Positions 29,613 through 39,000 of a stretch of DNA of 64,000 nucleotides are shown in pieces. The DNA comes from Mycobacterium lepraemurium. GTDB lineage: Bacteria > Actinomycetota > Actinomycetes > Mycobacteriales > Mycobacteriaceae. The DNA lies in assembly GCA_002291465.1 (NCBI GenBank), contig CP021238.1, forward strand, positions 2,852,001 through 2,916,000. The letters run 5' to 3'. Numbering within the stretch: position 1 is the stretch's first letter; every line of letters begins with the position of its first letter. Made by a program: the position numbers and the translations under genes. The notes beneath the pieces were generated by a model. It worked only from the letters and a program-made list of their open reading frames with translations. It did no database searches and was not told the origin of the DNA.

Positions 29613-30849
29613 ATGAACACGCAGGACGACGTCATCGCCATTCGGCATCCCACCGAGGATGACTGGCAGGCGATCTTCGAGAACCAGGCCCGCACCTTCG
29701 GCGATCCGGTGGTCCCGCAAGACCTCGAGGCGTGGAACGCCGGGCCCGCCTCGACGACATTCTCATCGCCGAGGACGTCTCCGATCCGAAGAACCCGTTC
29801 CTGGTGGGAACCTCCATCATCTACCCGGCGCAGCTGACCTGCCCGGCGGCGCCAACCTGCGAGCCGCGTGGTTGACGATGATCGTCGTCGCATCAACGCA
29901 TCAGGGCAAGGGGCTGTGGGCGTAGCTCAGCGCCAAGGGGCTCGGAATCCTGTTGGACCGCGGCTATCCGATCGTCTGTGGCGTGCCCACCCAGACCGCG
30001 ATGTACGACGGTTTCGGCGCCGGCGTGTCCAGCTACAGAGCTACACCTATGCCATCGACCGTCGCTTCGCGAAGCTGCGGGACGCACCCGGCGACGACCG
30101 GGCGCGCGAGGTCAACGCCGCAACGGCACGACGTCACCTGCCCGGGCTCTACGAACGATGGTGTGCCGTCACGCCGGGGGCGGTGACCCGGGACAAGGCC
30201 TGGTGGGCCGACCACCTGGAAGACCGAACGACCCAGCGCGGCAACGGATCTGCGTTACACTACACCATCCACCCGGACGGCTTCCTGACCTATCGGGTGG
30301 TCGGCTCGCGCCAGCACGCGTTTCGGCCGCCGCTGGGCACGGTGGTGGTCGAGGACTTCTGCCCCATCACCGACGAGGCACACACCGAGTTGCTGCAGAC
30401 GCTACTGGTTTTGGAGATGTTCTATCGCGTCGAGATCGATGTGCCGCCCGACGATCCGCTGCCGCTCAAACTCGTCGACCAGTGCGCCGCCGAGACGAAA
30501 GGCATCAGCGACTTCCTCTGGGAGCGGATCAACGACGTCCCCGAGGTGTTGGGCCCGCGGCTACGCCGCCGACACCGACATCGTGCTCGACGTCACAGAC
30601 CCGCTGGGGCTGGCCGGGGGCGGTTCCAGCTGCAGACGCGCGACGGCGCCGGCAAGTGCACGCCGCACGACGAGCCCGCGGACCTCGAAATCGGGCTGGC
30701 CGACCTGGCCACCGTGTACATGGGCGCCCACCGGGGCGCCCAGTTGGCCCGGGCCAAGCGCGTCACCGAGCTGCGCCAGGGCGCGCTGGGCCGGCTGGAC
30801 GCCGCCTTCGGCGCCGAGCGGGCCCCGTTCTGCGGCACGGTGCTGTCAG
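29613..30849 (+). pseudogene. Eis-like GNAT N-acetyltransferase remnant
   Basis: Starts MNTQDDVIAIRHPTEDDWQAIFENQAR. Conserved pieces follow in several frames: NPFLVGTSIIYP, AAWLTMIVVASTHQGKGL (acetyl-CoA loop), then TAG at 29923-29925 in LWA-LSAKG (CAG to TAG), GYPIVCGVPTQTAMYDGFG, and the second acetyltransferase and sterol-carrier-like parts to ERAPFCGTVL. At least four frame changes (near 29750, 29840, 30045, 30560) were seen. Length matches Eis-family proteins (about 400 residues). Those acetylate lysine or aminoglycoside amines; this copy is dead. The 3' end is approximate. Confidence 0.75.
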
Positions 30850-31040
30850 ACCGTTCTACGATCGCCCAGAAAGCTTTGGCGGCCAGCCTGTTTCGTTGGT
30901 TCGACGGGTGCCGGCCGGGCCGCGTCGGTGAGAGCAGGCCGCGACCGCCCGCCAAACGGCTATCCTGGGTGATGGTTCGGGATTTCGCTCCGCGGCAGAA
31001 CGCCTGTTATTGTCGCCTACGCGGTCTCGGCCGACCACAA

Positions 31041-31116
<76 letters not shown>

Positions 31117-31225
31117 CCTGCGGAATTTTTCGTCTGTTCGGTGGCTCCCGCCGCGACCCCACGGGTTTTCCCGAAGCGCCCCGCGCCTACCATCGCAGCG
31201 ACGGTGATTTCTCAAAAGGGGTCCT

Positions 31226-31493
31226 GTAAAAACTGAGCTGAAGTGGGTCGAACCCTACCCGGGCCACTTCCACGCCAACATCGATGACCGCAGCGAGTAC
31301 CGGGTTCACGCGGTCTCGACGGGAGGCTTTCGCGCCGAGCGCGTCGACAACGGCTTCGTGCACCACGATCTCGGCCGGGCCGCCAGTGCCGCCGAGGCTC
31401 GGCGGTATCTGCCAGGACCTGCACACCCGGACCTTGCGGCGCGCGGCGTGGGAGGCCTACATAGCCGAGCACGACCCGCCGGGCTGGGAATAG
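31226..31493 (+). pseudogene. Small conserved hypothetical protein with lost start codon and frameshift
   Basis: The coding-like frame KTELKWVEPYPGHFHANIDD has no ATG, GTG or TTG. Just upstream is AGGGG, 4 bases, then GTA AAA ACT, where GTG would be expected (GTG to GTA). After ASAAEARR the frame changes near 31404, and the rest QDLHTRTLRRAAWEAYIAEHD ends at 31493. The corrected product is near 88 residues. No family recognised. Confidence 0.5.
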
Positions 31494-31630
31494 CCGTCGG
31501 CGGCCGGCGCAGCGAATTCCGGAATCCATTTGCCGCCCTATCGCGACGCGAATAGGTAGTTTCTTGCTGGCACCGACCGACGCCCAAAGGCCGGCCGGGC
31601 CCGTGAATCCGCCGCGTCGAAGGAGCCGCA

Positions 31631-33391
31631 ATGGGGTTCATCCGGCCCAATCTGCCCGTCGTCGATGTGGCCGAGTGGAGCGCGCGGCCCCGCGCCGAAC
31701 GGCTGGTGCCGATGGCACGCCACATCGCCGAGAACGGGTCCGGCACGCCGCTGGTGATGCACGTGATGTACGGCGTGAAGATCGCGCTGTACGTCCTCGG
31801 CGGCTGGCTGTTCGCCTGGTCCACCCGGGGCATCGGCGGCTTCACCGAGGTCGGCGCCTGGTGGTCGGAGCCGATCGTGTTCCAGAAGGCCGTGCTCTAC
31901 ACGATGCTGTTCGAGGTCGTCGGCCTCGGTTGCTGCTTCGGCCCCCTGGCCGGGCGCTATTTCCCGCCGATGGGTTCCATCCTGTACTGGCTGCGGCCCG
32001 GCACAATTCGGTTGCCGCCGTGGCCGAATCGAATCCCGTTGACCCGGGGCAGCACCCGGACGCCGTTGGACGCCGCGCTGTACGGCGCCCTGCTGGTGCT
32101 GCTGGTGGGGGCGCTGGTCTCCGACGGCAGCGGGCCGATTCCCGCTCTGGACACGGCAATCGGCGTGCTGCCGCGCTGGCAGACCGCCGTGATTTTGGCC
32201 GTGCTGACCGTGATCGCCCTGCGCGACAAGGTCATCTTCCTGGCCGCGCGCGGCGAGGTGTATGCGCCCCTGGCGCTGGTGTTCCTGTTCGGCGGGGCGG
32301 ACGTGGTGGTCGGGGCAAAGGTGGCCTTCATGGTGATCTGGCTGGGCGCGGCCACGTCGAAGCTCAACCGGCACTTCCCGTTCGTCATCTCGACGATGCT
32401 GGCCAACAACCCGTTCATCCCGTCCGGGCCGTTCAAACGCTCGATGTTCCGGCGCTATCCCGACGACCTGCGGTCCAGCGCGCTGGCCGGGTTCATCGCG
32501 CACTTCTCCACCGCGGTCGAGGGCCTGGTGCCGCTGGTGCTCTCCTGTTCAACCGGGGGCTGGCCGACGGCGCTCGCCGCGTTCGTGATGATCGTGTTCC
32601 ACCTCAACATCCTGCTGGTCTTCCCGAACATCCTGCTGGTCTTCCCGATGAGCGTGCCGCTGGAGTGGCACGTGTTCATGATCTTCGGGGTACTGTGGCT
32701 GTTCGTCGCGCATGCGCCGGTGGGGTTGTCGAGCGTCGCCGACCCGTGGCCGATCGCCCTGCTGTTCGTGGTGATGGCCGGCACCGTCGTCGTCGGCAAC
32801 CTGTACCCGCGCAAGGTGTCCTTCCTGCCGGGCATGCGCTACTACGCGGGCAACTGGGACACCACGCTGTGGTGCGTACGGCCGTCGGCCGACGAGAAGA
32901 TCCGGGTCGGCGCTCACGCGCTGGGCCCGATGCAGCACCTGCAGCTGGAGCGGCTGTACGGCAGCAAGGAGGAGACCCTGATCCCGCTGCATCTGGCGCT
33001 GGCGTTCCGGGGCATGAACATCCACGGGCGCGCGCTGCTCACCCTGGCGCACCGGGCGATGGCCGACTACGACGAGGACGACTACAACCTGTGCGAGGGC
33101 GAAGTGCTGTGCGCCATGGTGCTGGGCTGGAACTTCGGCGACGGCAACCTGCACAACGAATGCCTGATCGAGGCGCTGAAGCAGCGCTGCGGGTTCGAGC
33201 CGGGCGAGGTGCGGATGGTGATCCTGAACGCCCAGCCCATCCACCGCCAGACGCAGGAGTACCGATTGGTCGACGCGGCGACGGGCGAATTCGAGCGCGG
33301 CTACTGCACCGTCGACGACATGGCCACCGCCCAGCCGTGGGCCGACGACATTCCGGTGTACGTCCAGACCGGCCGGGTCAGCGATTCCTGA
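31631..33391 (+). CDS. DUF3556 polytopic membrane protein
   Basis: 586 residues, open throughout. The N-terminal two thirds hold about nine hydrophobic helices (starting VMHVMYGVKIALYVLGGWLF). The C-terminal ~180 residues are soluble, with LGPMQHLQLERLYGSKEETLIPLHLALAFRGMNIHGRAL and GWNFGDGNLHNECLIEALKQRC. This is the DUF3556 transmembrane family of actinobacteria; function unknown. A 21-base direct duplication (NILLVFPNILLVFP) adds seven residues to a helix near residue 330. No frameshift. Convergent with the DUF3618 gene; the last 14 bases overlap. Confidence 0.75.
   Translation: MGFIRPNLPVVDVAEWSARPRAERLVPMARHIAENGSGTPLVMHVMYGVKIALYVLGGWLFAWSTRGIGGFTEVGAWWSEPIVFQKAVLYTMLFEVVGLGCCFGPLAGRYFPPMGSILYWLRPGTIRLPPWPNRIPLTRGSTRTPLDAALYGALLVLLVGALVSDGSGPIPALDTAIGVLPRWQTAVILAVLTVIALRDKVIFLAARGEVYAPLALVFLFGGADVVVGAKVAFMVIWLGAATSKLNRHFPFVISTMLANNPFIPSGPFKRSMFRRYPDDLRSSALAGFIAHFSTAVEGLVPLVLSCSTGGWPTALAAFVMIVFHLNILLVFPNILLVFPMSVPLEWHVFMIFGVLWLFVAHAPVGLSSVADPWPIALLFVVMAGTVVVGNLYPRKVSFLPGMRYYAGNWDTTLWCVRPSADEKIRVGAHALGPMQHLQLERLYGSKEETLIPLHLALAFRGMNIHGRALLTLAHRAMADYDEDDYNLCEGEVLCAMVLGWNFGDGNLHNECLIEALKQRCGFEPGEVRMVILNAQPIHRQTQEYRLVDAATGEFERGYCTVDDMATAQPWADDIPVYVQTGRVSDS
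32606..32647. repeat. 21-bp in-frame tandem duplication
   Basis: AACATCCTGCTGGTCTTCCC plus G is present twice without mismatch (32606-32626 and 32627-32647), coding for NILLVFP twice in the DUF3556 membrane protein. Perfect identity implies a recent event. Confidence 0.92.
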
Positions 33392-33638
33392 CCCGGCGCA
33401 CCGCCACCACCACGACCAGCGCCCCCACCCCGGCCAGCGACGCCAGCACCACCGGCTTTTGCACGAATCCGATCACCCGGGCCTTGAGGTCGTCGGCGAG
33501 GCGGCGCGGGTTGGCCCGCTCGGCGAGGGAGTCGACGGTGGTCGCCAGCTGGTCACGGGCGACGTCGATGTCCCGCTTGATCGCTTCCGGGTCCCGGTCC
33601 GCCACTGTGTCCTCCAAGTCGCCCGCTGTCTGGCTCAT
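33378..33638 (-). CDS. DUF3618 small membrane protein (Rv2520c homologue)
   Basis: 86 residues, intact. The N-terminal half (AIKRDIDVARDQLATTVDSLAERANPRRLADDLKARV) is the amphipathic helix pattern of DUF3618. One membrane helix (VVLASLAGVGALVVVVAV) lies at the C-terminus with a basic end RRVRNR. It likely sits in the inner membrane; function unknown. Divergent from bcp with a short gap. Confidence 0.82.
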   Translation of the reverse strand: MSQTAGDLEDTVADRDPEAIKRDIDVARDQLATTVDSLAERANPRRLADDLKARVIGFVQKPVVLASLAGVGALVVVVAVRRVRNR

Positions 33639-33709
33639 GCGCCTGCCCGAACTACCCTAGATCAGCTGGCGGCGATCCCCACGCTCCGGTGAACAGAAAG
33701 GGACTCACC

Positions 33710-34183
33710 TTGACCGAGACCACGCGGCTCGCACCGGGCGACAAAGCGCCCGCCTTCAGCCTGCCCGACGCCGACGGCAACACCGTGGAGCTGTCCGACT
33801 TCAAAGGCCGCAAGGTGATCGTGTACTTCTATCCGGCCGCGTCGACGCCGGGATGCACCAAGCAGGCGTGCGACTTTCGGGACAGCCTGGCCGGGCTCAA
33901 CGGCGCCGGCCTGGACGTCGTCGGCATCTCCCCCGACAAGCCCGAGAAGCTGGCCAAGTTCCGCGACGCCGAGAAGCTGACCTTCCCGCTGCTGTCCGAC
34001 CCGGACCGCAAGGTGCTAACGGCCTACGGCGCCTACGGCGAAAAGCAGATGTACGGCAAGACGGTCACCGGCGTCATCCGCTCCACCTTCGTGGTCGACG
34101 AGAAGGGCAGGATCGCCGCCGCCCAGTACAACGTGAAGGCCACCGGTCACGTCGCCAAGCTCCGCCGCGACCTGTCGGTCTAG
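33710..34183 (+). CDS. bcp: Peroxiredoxin Bcp (bacterioferritin comigratory protein)
   Basis: 157 residues from TTG at 33710 (AAAGGG upstream), the length of Rv2521 as remembered; a GTG 21 bases upstream is possible. APGDKAPAFSLPDADGN, then YFYPAASTPGCTKQACDFRD with the peroxidatic Cys of the PxxxTPGC motif and a second Cys five residues on (CTKQAC), an atypical 2-Cys Bcp/PrxQ layout. It reduces hydroperoxides with thioredoxin. Intact. Confidence 0.92.
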   Translation: MTETTRLAPGDKAPAFSLPDADGNTVELSDFKGRKVIVYFYPAASTPGCTKQACDFRDSLAGLNGAGLDVVGISPDKPEKLAKFRDAEKLTFPLLSDPDRKVLTAYGAYGEKQMYGKTVTGVIRSTFVVDEKGRIAAAQYNVKATGHVAKLRRDLSV

Positions 34184-34201
34184 TCAGCCCGGTTGGGCAG
34201 G

Positions 34202-35509
34202 TCAGCCAGGTTGGCCAGGTTGGTCAGCAGGCAGCGCCTCGCTGATCGCCGCGCGTTCCAGCACGCCCAGATGCAGGCTCTCGTTGATGCTGTGCGCTTG
34301 GGTCGCGGGGTCTTCCACGCCGGTGACCAGAATCTTCGCCTCCGGGAAGGCGGCCGCGAATTCGGCGATGAACGGGATGGGGCCGCCCATGCCCATGTCG
34401 ATCGGCTCGGTGCCCCACGCCTGCGGAAGGCCGCGCGGGCGGCGTCGTAGACGCTGCCGCTGGCGTGGATCGCGTAGGGTTCGCCGATGTCCCCGCAGGT
34501 GACACTGACCTGTGCGCCCCACGGCGCGTGCTGTTGCAGGTGCGCGGTCAGCGCGTCCAGGTGTGCCGCCGCGTCGCCGCCGGGCGCCACCCGCATGCTG
34601 ATCCCGCGGGATCAGAGTGTTGGACGCCCGCTCGACGGGTGTGGCGTCGATGCCGATCACGGTGATCGCCGGTTTGGCCCAAAGCCGTTGCGGCACTAAG
34701 CCCGAACCGATCTCGGACACTCCTGGTAGCAAGCCCGAATCGGCGCGGAGCCGCTCGGGCGGATAGTCGGGATAGTTCAGCGTGACGATGTCTGTCTCAT
34801 GCAGTCCGGCGACGGCCACGTTGCCGTCGTCGTGCAGGCTGGCCAGCAGGCGCACCAGCACGCTCAGCGCGTCGGGCACCACCCCACCCCACAACCCGGA
34901 GTGCAGACCGTGGTCGAGCGTGGCCACCTCGACCACGCAGTCGACCAGGCCGCGCAGCGACACCGTCAGCGCCGGGGTGTCGACGCCCCAGTTGTCCGAG
35001 TCGGCGATGACGATCACTTCGGCGGCCAGGGTGTCGCGGTGCGCGGCCAGCAACCGCCCCAACGACGGCGAGCCGGATTCCTCTTCGTCCTCTACGAAGA
35101 CCGTCACCCCTACCGGCGGCCGGCCGCCGTGCGCCCGGAGCGCCGCCAAATGTGTTGCGATGCCGGCCTTGTCGTCGGCGCTGCCGCGGCCGTAGAGCCG
35201 GCCGTCGCGTTCGATGGGCTCGCAGGGCGGCGAGAGCCATTGGCCGCGGTCGCCTTCGAACTGCACGTCATGGTGGGCATACAACAGCACGGTGGGCGCG
35301 CCGGGCGGCGCGGGATGGCGGGCGATGACCGCCGGCGCGCCGCCTTCGCTGACGATCCGCACATCGCCGAAACCGGCCTGCGCCAACAGATCTGCCACCG
35401 CCCGCGCGCTGCGCTGCACCTCGGGCCGTCGCCCGGGGTCGGCCCACACCGATTCGATGCGCACGAGCTCTTCCAGGTCGCGCCGCACCGACGGCAGCAC
35501 CTCGCGCAC
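34202..35509 (-). pseudogene. M20-family peptidase (Rv2522c homologue), two compensating frameshifts
   Basis: GTG at 35509 (GGAG upstream) starts VREVLPSVRRDLEELVRIESVW; the longer frame would read through a terminator hairpin. Metal-binding blocks are present: VLLYAHHDVQ, GRGSADDKAG, VFVEDEEESGSP. Near 34605 the frame breaks at SNTLIP; RVAPGGDAAAHLDALTAHL and GDIGEPYAIHASGSVYDA lie in another frame. Near 34425 the original frame returns (WGTEPIDMGMGGPIPFI ... SINESLHLGVLERAAISEAL). About 60 central residues are therefore scrambled, with loss of part of the dimerisation and catalytic domains. Dipeptidase-type activity would be expected of the intact form. The exact C-terminus is uncertain. 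Confidence 0.75.
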
Positions 35510-35524
35510 CCGCTCCGTTATCTC

Positions 35525-35584
35525 GCGAGCAGACGCAAAAGCCCCTTCTTCACGGCGTGTCGCGGCGCTTTTGTGTCTGCTCGC
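35525..35584. repeat. Repeated intergenic inverted repeat / candidate bidirectional terminator (copy 2)
   Basis: GCGAGCAGACGCAAAAGC (35525-35542) faces GCTTTTGTGTCTGCTCGC (35567-35584), 17 of 18 complementary plus a G-T. The left arm is identical to copy 1 at 7844. It separates acpS from the downstream peptidase gene, both on the minus strand, so it probably ends the fas-acpS transcript. Confidence 0.75.
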
Positions 35585-35586
35585 GC

Positions 35587-35979
35587 TCAAGGAGTCTCCA
35601 GGATCGCCACCGCAGCGGCGGTGTCTTTCTCGTGCGTCAGCGACACGTGAATCGTCACGTCGGCCAGGTGCTTGGCGATGTCACCGCTCAACCTGACCCG
35701 CGGGCGCCCCCACATGTCGGTGATCACCTCGATGTCGCGGTGGATGTCCTCGCGCAGCACCGGCCGCTGCGCGAACCGTGAACCCGACCAGGCCTTGATC
35801 ACGGCCTCCTTGGCGGCCCAACGGGCCGCCAGGTGACGCGCCGCCGACGAACTCTTGTCCGACGCGTCGCGGCGCTCCCCCGGCGTGAACGTCTCGGAGA
35901 AGACCGTTCCCGGCTGGTCGACCTGCTCGGCGAATTCGGGAATCGAGACGAGATCGATCCCCACACCGACAATTCCCAT
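35587..35979 (-). CDS. acpS: Holo-[acyl-carrier-protein] synthase AcpS
   Basis: 130 residues from ATG at 35979, matching Rv2523c. MGIVGVGIDLVSIPEF (magnesium Asp in GIDL), FTPGERRD, and ARHLAARWAAKEAVIKAW with the WAAKEA motif. It transfers 4'-phosphopantetheine from CoA to the ACP domain of FAS-I, encoded 28 bases upstream, and to AcpM. Co-transcription with fas is well established in mycobacteria. Intact. Confidence 0.95.
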   Translation of the reverse strand: MGIVGVGIDLVSIPEFAEQVDQPGTVFSETFTPGERRDASDKSSSAARHLAARWAAKEAVIKAWSGSRFAQRPVLREDIHRDIEVITDMWGRPRVRLSGDIAKHLADVTIHVSLTHEKDTAAAVAILETP

Positions 35980-36007
35980 GGGTCGCCAGGGTAACGGATC
36001 GCCGCCG

Positions 36008-39000
36008 TCACCAGGCAGAGACCTGGTAGGCGTCGCCGTCACCCAGCCGCGAGGCGGGATCGAGCAGCATCGCGGCCTCCTGACGCTTCTCCGGCACGTC
36101 ATGGTCGAAGCGACGGTCCGGTGGCCGCTGGTACATCGGCGCGCCCCCGGCGATCGCCGAGACCAGCCGCCGCTGACCGGCCAGCAGCCGCGCGTTGGCG
36201 CGCTGCTGGTAGTCCGCGCGCTGCTCCGGGTCCAGCGAGGCGATGAACGCCTGCGGGTGCACCAGCGCCACCAAACCCGAAACATGGCCGAAGCCAAGGC
36301 TGGTCACCATCCCCGCCTTCAGCGGGAACTTGTCGCCGAGCCGCAAGGTCTCGCGCACCCAGACGAAGTGAGCCGAGCCGGCGAGTTCGCCGTCGACGCA
36401 ATCCAGGCTGCGGTTGGGCGGGATCACCCCGTCGCGCAGCATCTGGCACAGGCCCATCATCTGGAAGACCGCCGCGCCGCCCTTGGTGTGCCCGGTGAGG
36501 CTCTTCTGCGACACCACGAACAGCGGAGCACCCTCCGAGCGCCCCAGCGAGTCGGCGAGCCGCTCGTGCAGTTCGGTCTCGTTGGGATCGTTGGCCAGCG
36601 TCGAGGTGTCGTGCTTGGAGATCACCGCGACGTCGTCGGCGCCCACCCCGAGCTTGGCCAGCGCGCGCGCCAACAGCGAATCCTTGCCGCCGCGGCCGGC
36701 TCCCAGCGCACCCAGCCCCGGCGCCGGGATCGAGGTTTGCACGCCGTCGGCGAACGACTGCGCGTAGGCCACCACCGCCAGCACCGGCAGGCCCATCTTC
36801 AGCGCCAGGTCGCCGCGGGCCAGCAAGATGGTACCGCCGCCCTGGGCCTCGACGAAGCCGAGCCGGCGCCGGTCGTTGGGCCGGGAGAACTTGGCGTCCG
36901 AGATGCCCCGGCCGCGCATCATGCCGGTGTCGGCGGTGGCCGCCATGTCACCGAACCCTATGATGCCCTCCAGCGTCAGGTCGTCGATGCCGCCGGCGAC
37001 CACCATCTCCGCCTTGCCCAGCCGGATCTTGTCGACGCCTTCCTCCACCGAGACCGCGGCCGTCGCGCACGCGGCCACCGGGTGGATCATGGCGCCGTAG
37101 CTGCCGATGTAGGACTGAACCACATGTGCGGCAACGATATTCGGCAGGATCTCCTGGAAGATGTCATTGGGCTTGTTACGGCCCAGCAGGTTGCCGTGAT
37201 ACAGCGTCTGCATCGAGGTGCCGCCGCCCATGCCGGTACCCATGGTGTTGGCCACCAGGCTCGGGTGCACGTAGCGCATCACCTCGGCCGGGCTGAACCC
37301 GGCACTCAGGAATGCGTCGACCGTCGCCACGATGTTCCAAACCGCTACCCGGTCAATGGAACTCACCATGTCGGGGCTGATGCCCCAGACCGTCGGGTCG
37401 AACCCGGTGGGCAGCTGGCCGCCAACCACCCGCGACAGCTTGGTCTTTCGCGGCACCCGGATCTCGGTGCCCGCCTTGCGGGTGACCTGCCAGTCGCTGG
37501 AGTCGGGCACCGGCCGGATGATCGTGTGTTCGGGGTCGAACTCGACGAACGCGCGGGCGTCGGCCTCCGAGGACACCACGAAGGTGAAGTCTTTGTCCAG
37601 GAACACCGAGACCAGCAGCGGCGACGCGTGATCGGGGTCGATCGCGCCGTCGTCGACGAACTCGCGGATCCCGCAGCGCGCCACGACGGTGTCGTGGTAG
37701 CGCTCGACCAGCTCGGACTCGTCGACCAGCTCACCGGTTTCGGTGTCGTACCAACCGGGTTGGGGGTCGTCCTCCCAGCGGATCAGGCCGGTGGTCCAGG
37801 CCAGCTCGAGCACCCCCGCCGCCGACAGTTCGTTGTCGACCTCCATCTCGAAGCGGGTGCGCGACGAGCCGTACGGGCCGAGTTCGGCGCCGCCGACGAT
37901 CACCACCAGATCGGCCGGGTCGACGTCCAGGTCGGCCCACTCCGGCGGCGGTGCCGGGGTGAACCCGCGCGGCGGCGACGGCAGCGCGGCGATGGTGCCC
38001 GCCGTCGGGCCGTCGTCGGCGGCCGGCTCCGCGCCGGTGGCCTGCTCGCGGGCCTTGGCGGCCAGCTCGGCCATGTCCAGGTCGGCCTCGCCCAGGCCGC
38101 CGGTCAGGTCGGCCTTGATCGGGGCGCTGGCCGCGGCCACCTTCGACTCGACGTCGCAGAGATCCAGCAGCATCGCCGCCATCTCGTCGGTGGAGTAGGT
38201 GGTGACGCCGGCCTGTTCGACCGCCTCGACGATTGCGTCGTTGTGGCCCATCAGCCCGGTGCCGCGGGTCCACCCGATCAGCGCGTGCGCCAGGCTGACC
38301 CGGGCCGCCCAGGACGACTCGGCGTGCCAACGACTCACCAGCGCGTCCAGCGCCGACTTGGCCTCACCGTAAGCGCCGTCGCCGCCGAACATTCCGCGGT
38401 TGGGCGAGCCCGGCAGCACGACGTGCAGCCGGGAGGCGATGTCGCGCTCGGCACCGATCTTGGACAGCCCGCCGATCAGCCGCTGCACCGCCCACAGCAG
38501 CACCTTCATCTCCACCTCGGAGCGAGAGCCGGCCTCCGAGAGGTCGCCGGCCACCCGCGGTGCGGCGAACGGGAACAACAGCGTCGGAGTCTGCGCGTCC
38601 TTGATGTGAATCGACTGCGGCCCAAGGCTTTCCGTCTGTTTCGTGCCGATCCACTCGACCAGCGCGTCGATGTCGGAGTAGGACGCCATGTTGGCGGCGA
38701 CCACCCACAGCGCCGCGCCGTAGCGCGCGTGGTCGCGATACAGGCCCCGGTAGAACGCCAGCCGCTCGTCGTCCAGCTTGGACGTGGTGGCGATGACGGT
38801 GGCTCCGCCATCGAGCAGTCGCGCGACCACCGACGCGGCGATCGAGCCCTTGGACGCGCCGGTCACCACGGCGATCTCGTGGCTGTAGCGACCCGGGTCG
38901 GGATTTTCGGCGCCGGCGGCGATGCGGCCGTACAGCGACGCGTGCACAGCACGGCCCGCGGACAGGGCTTTGCCCTGCCACCAGGTGGCCTGGGTGGCCA

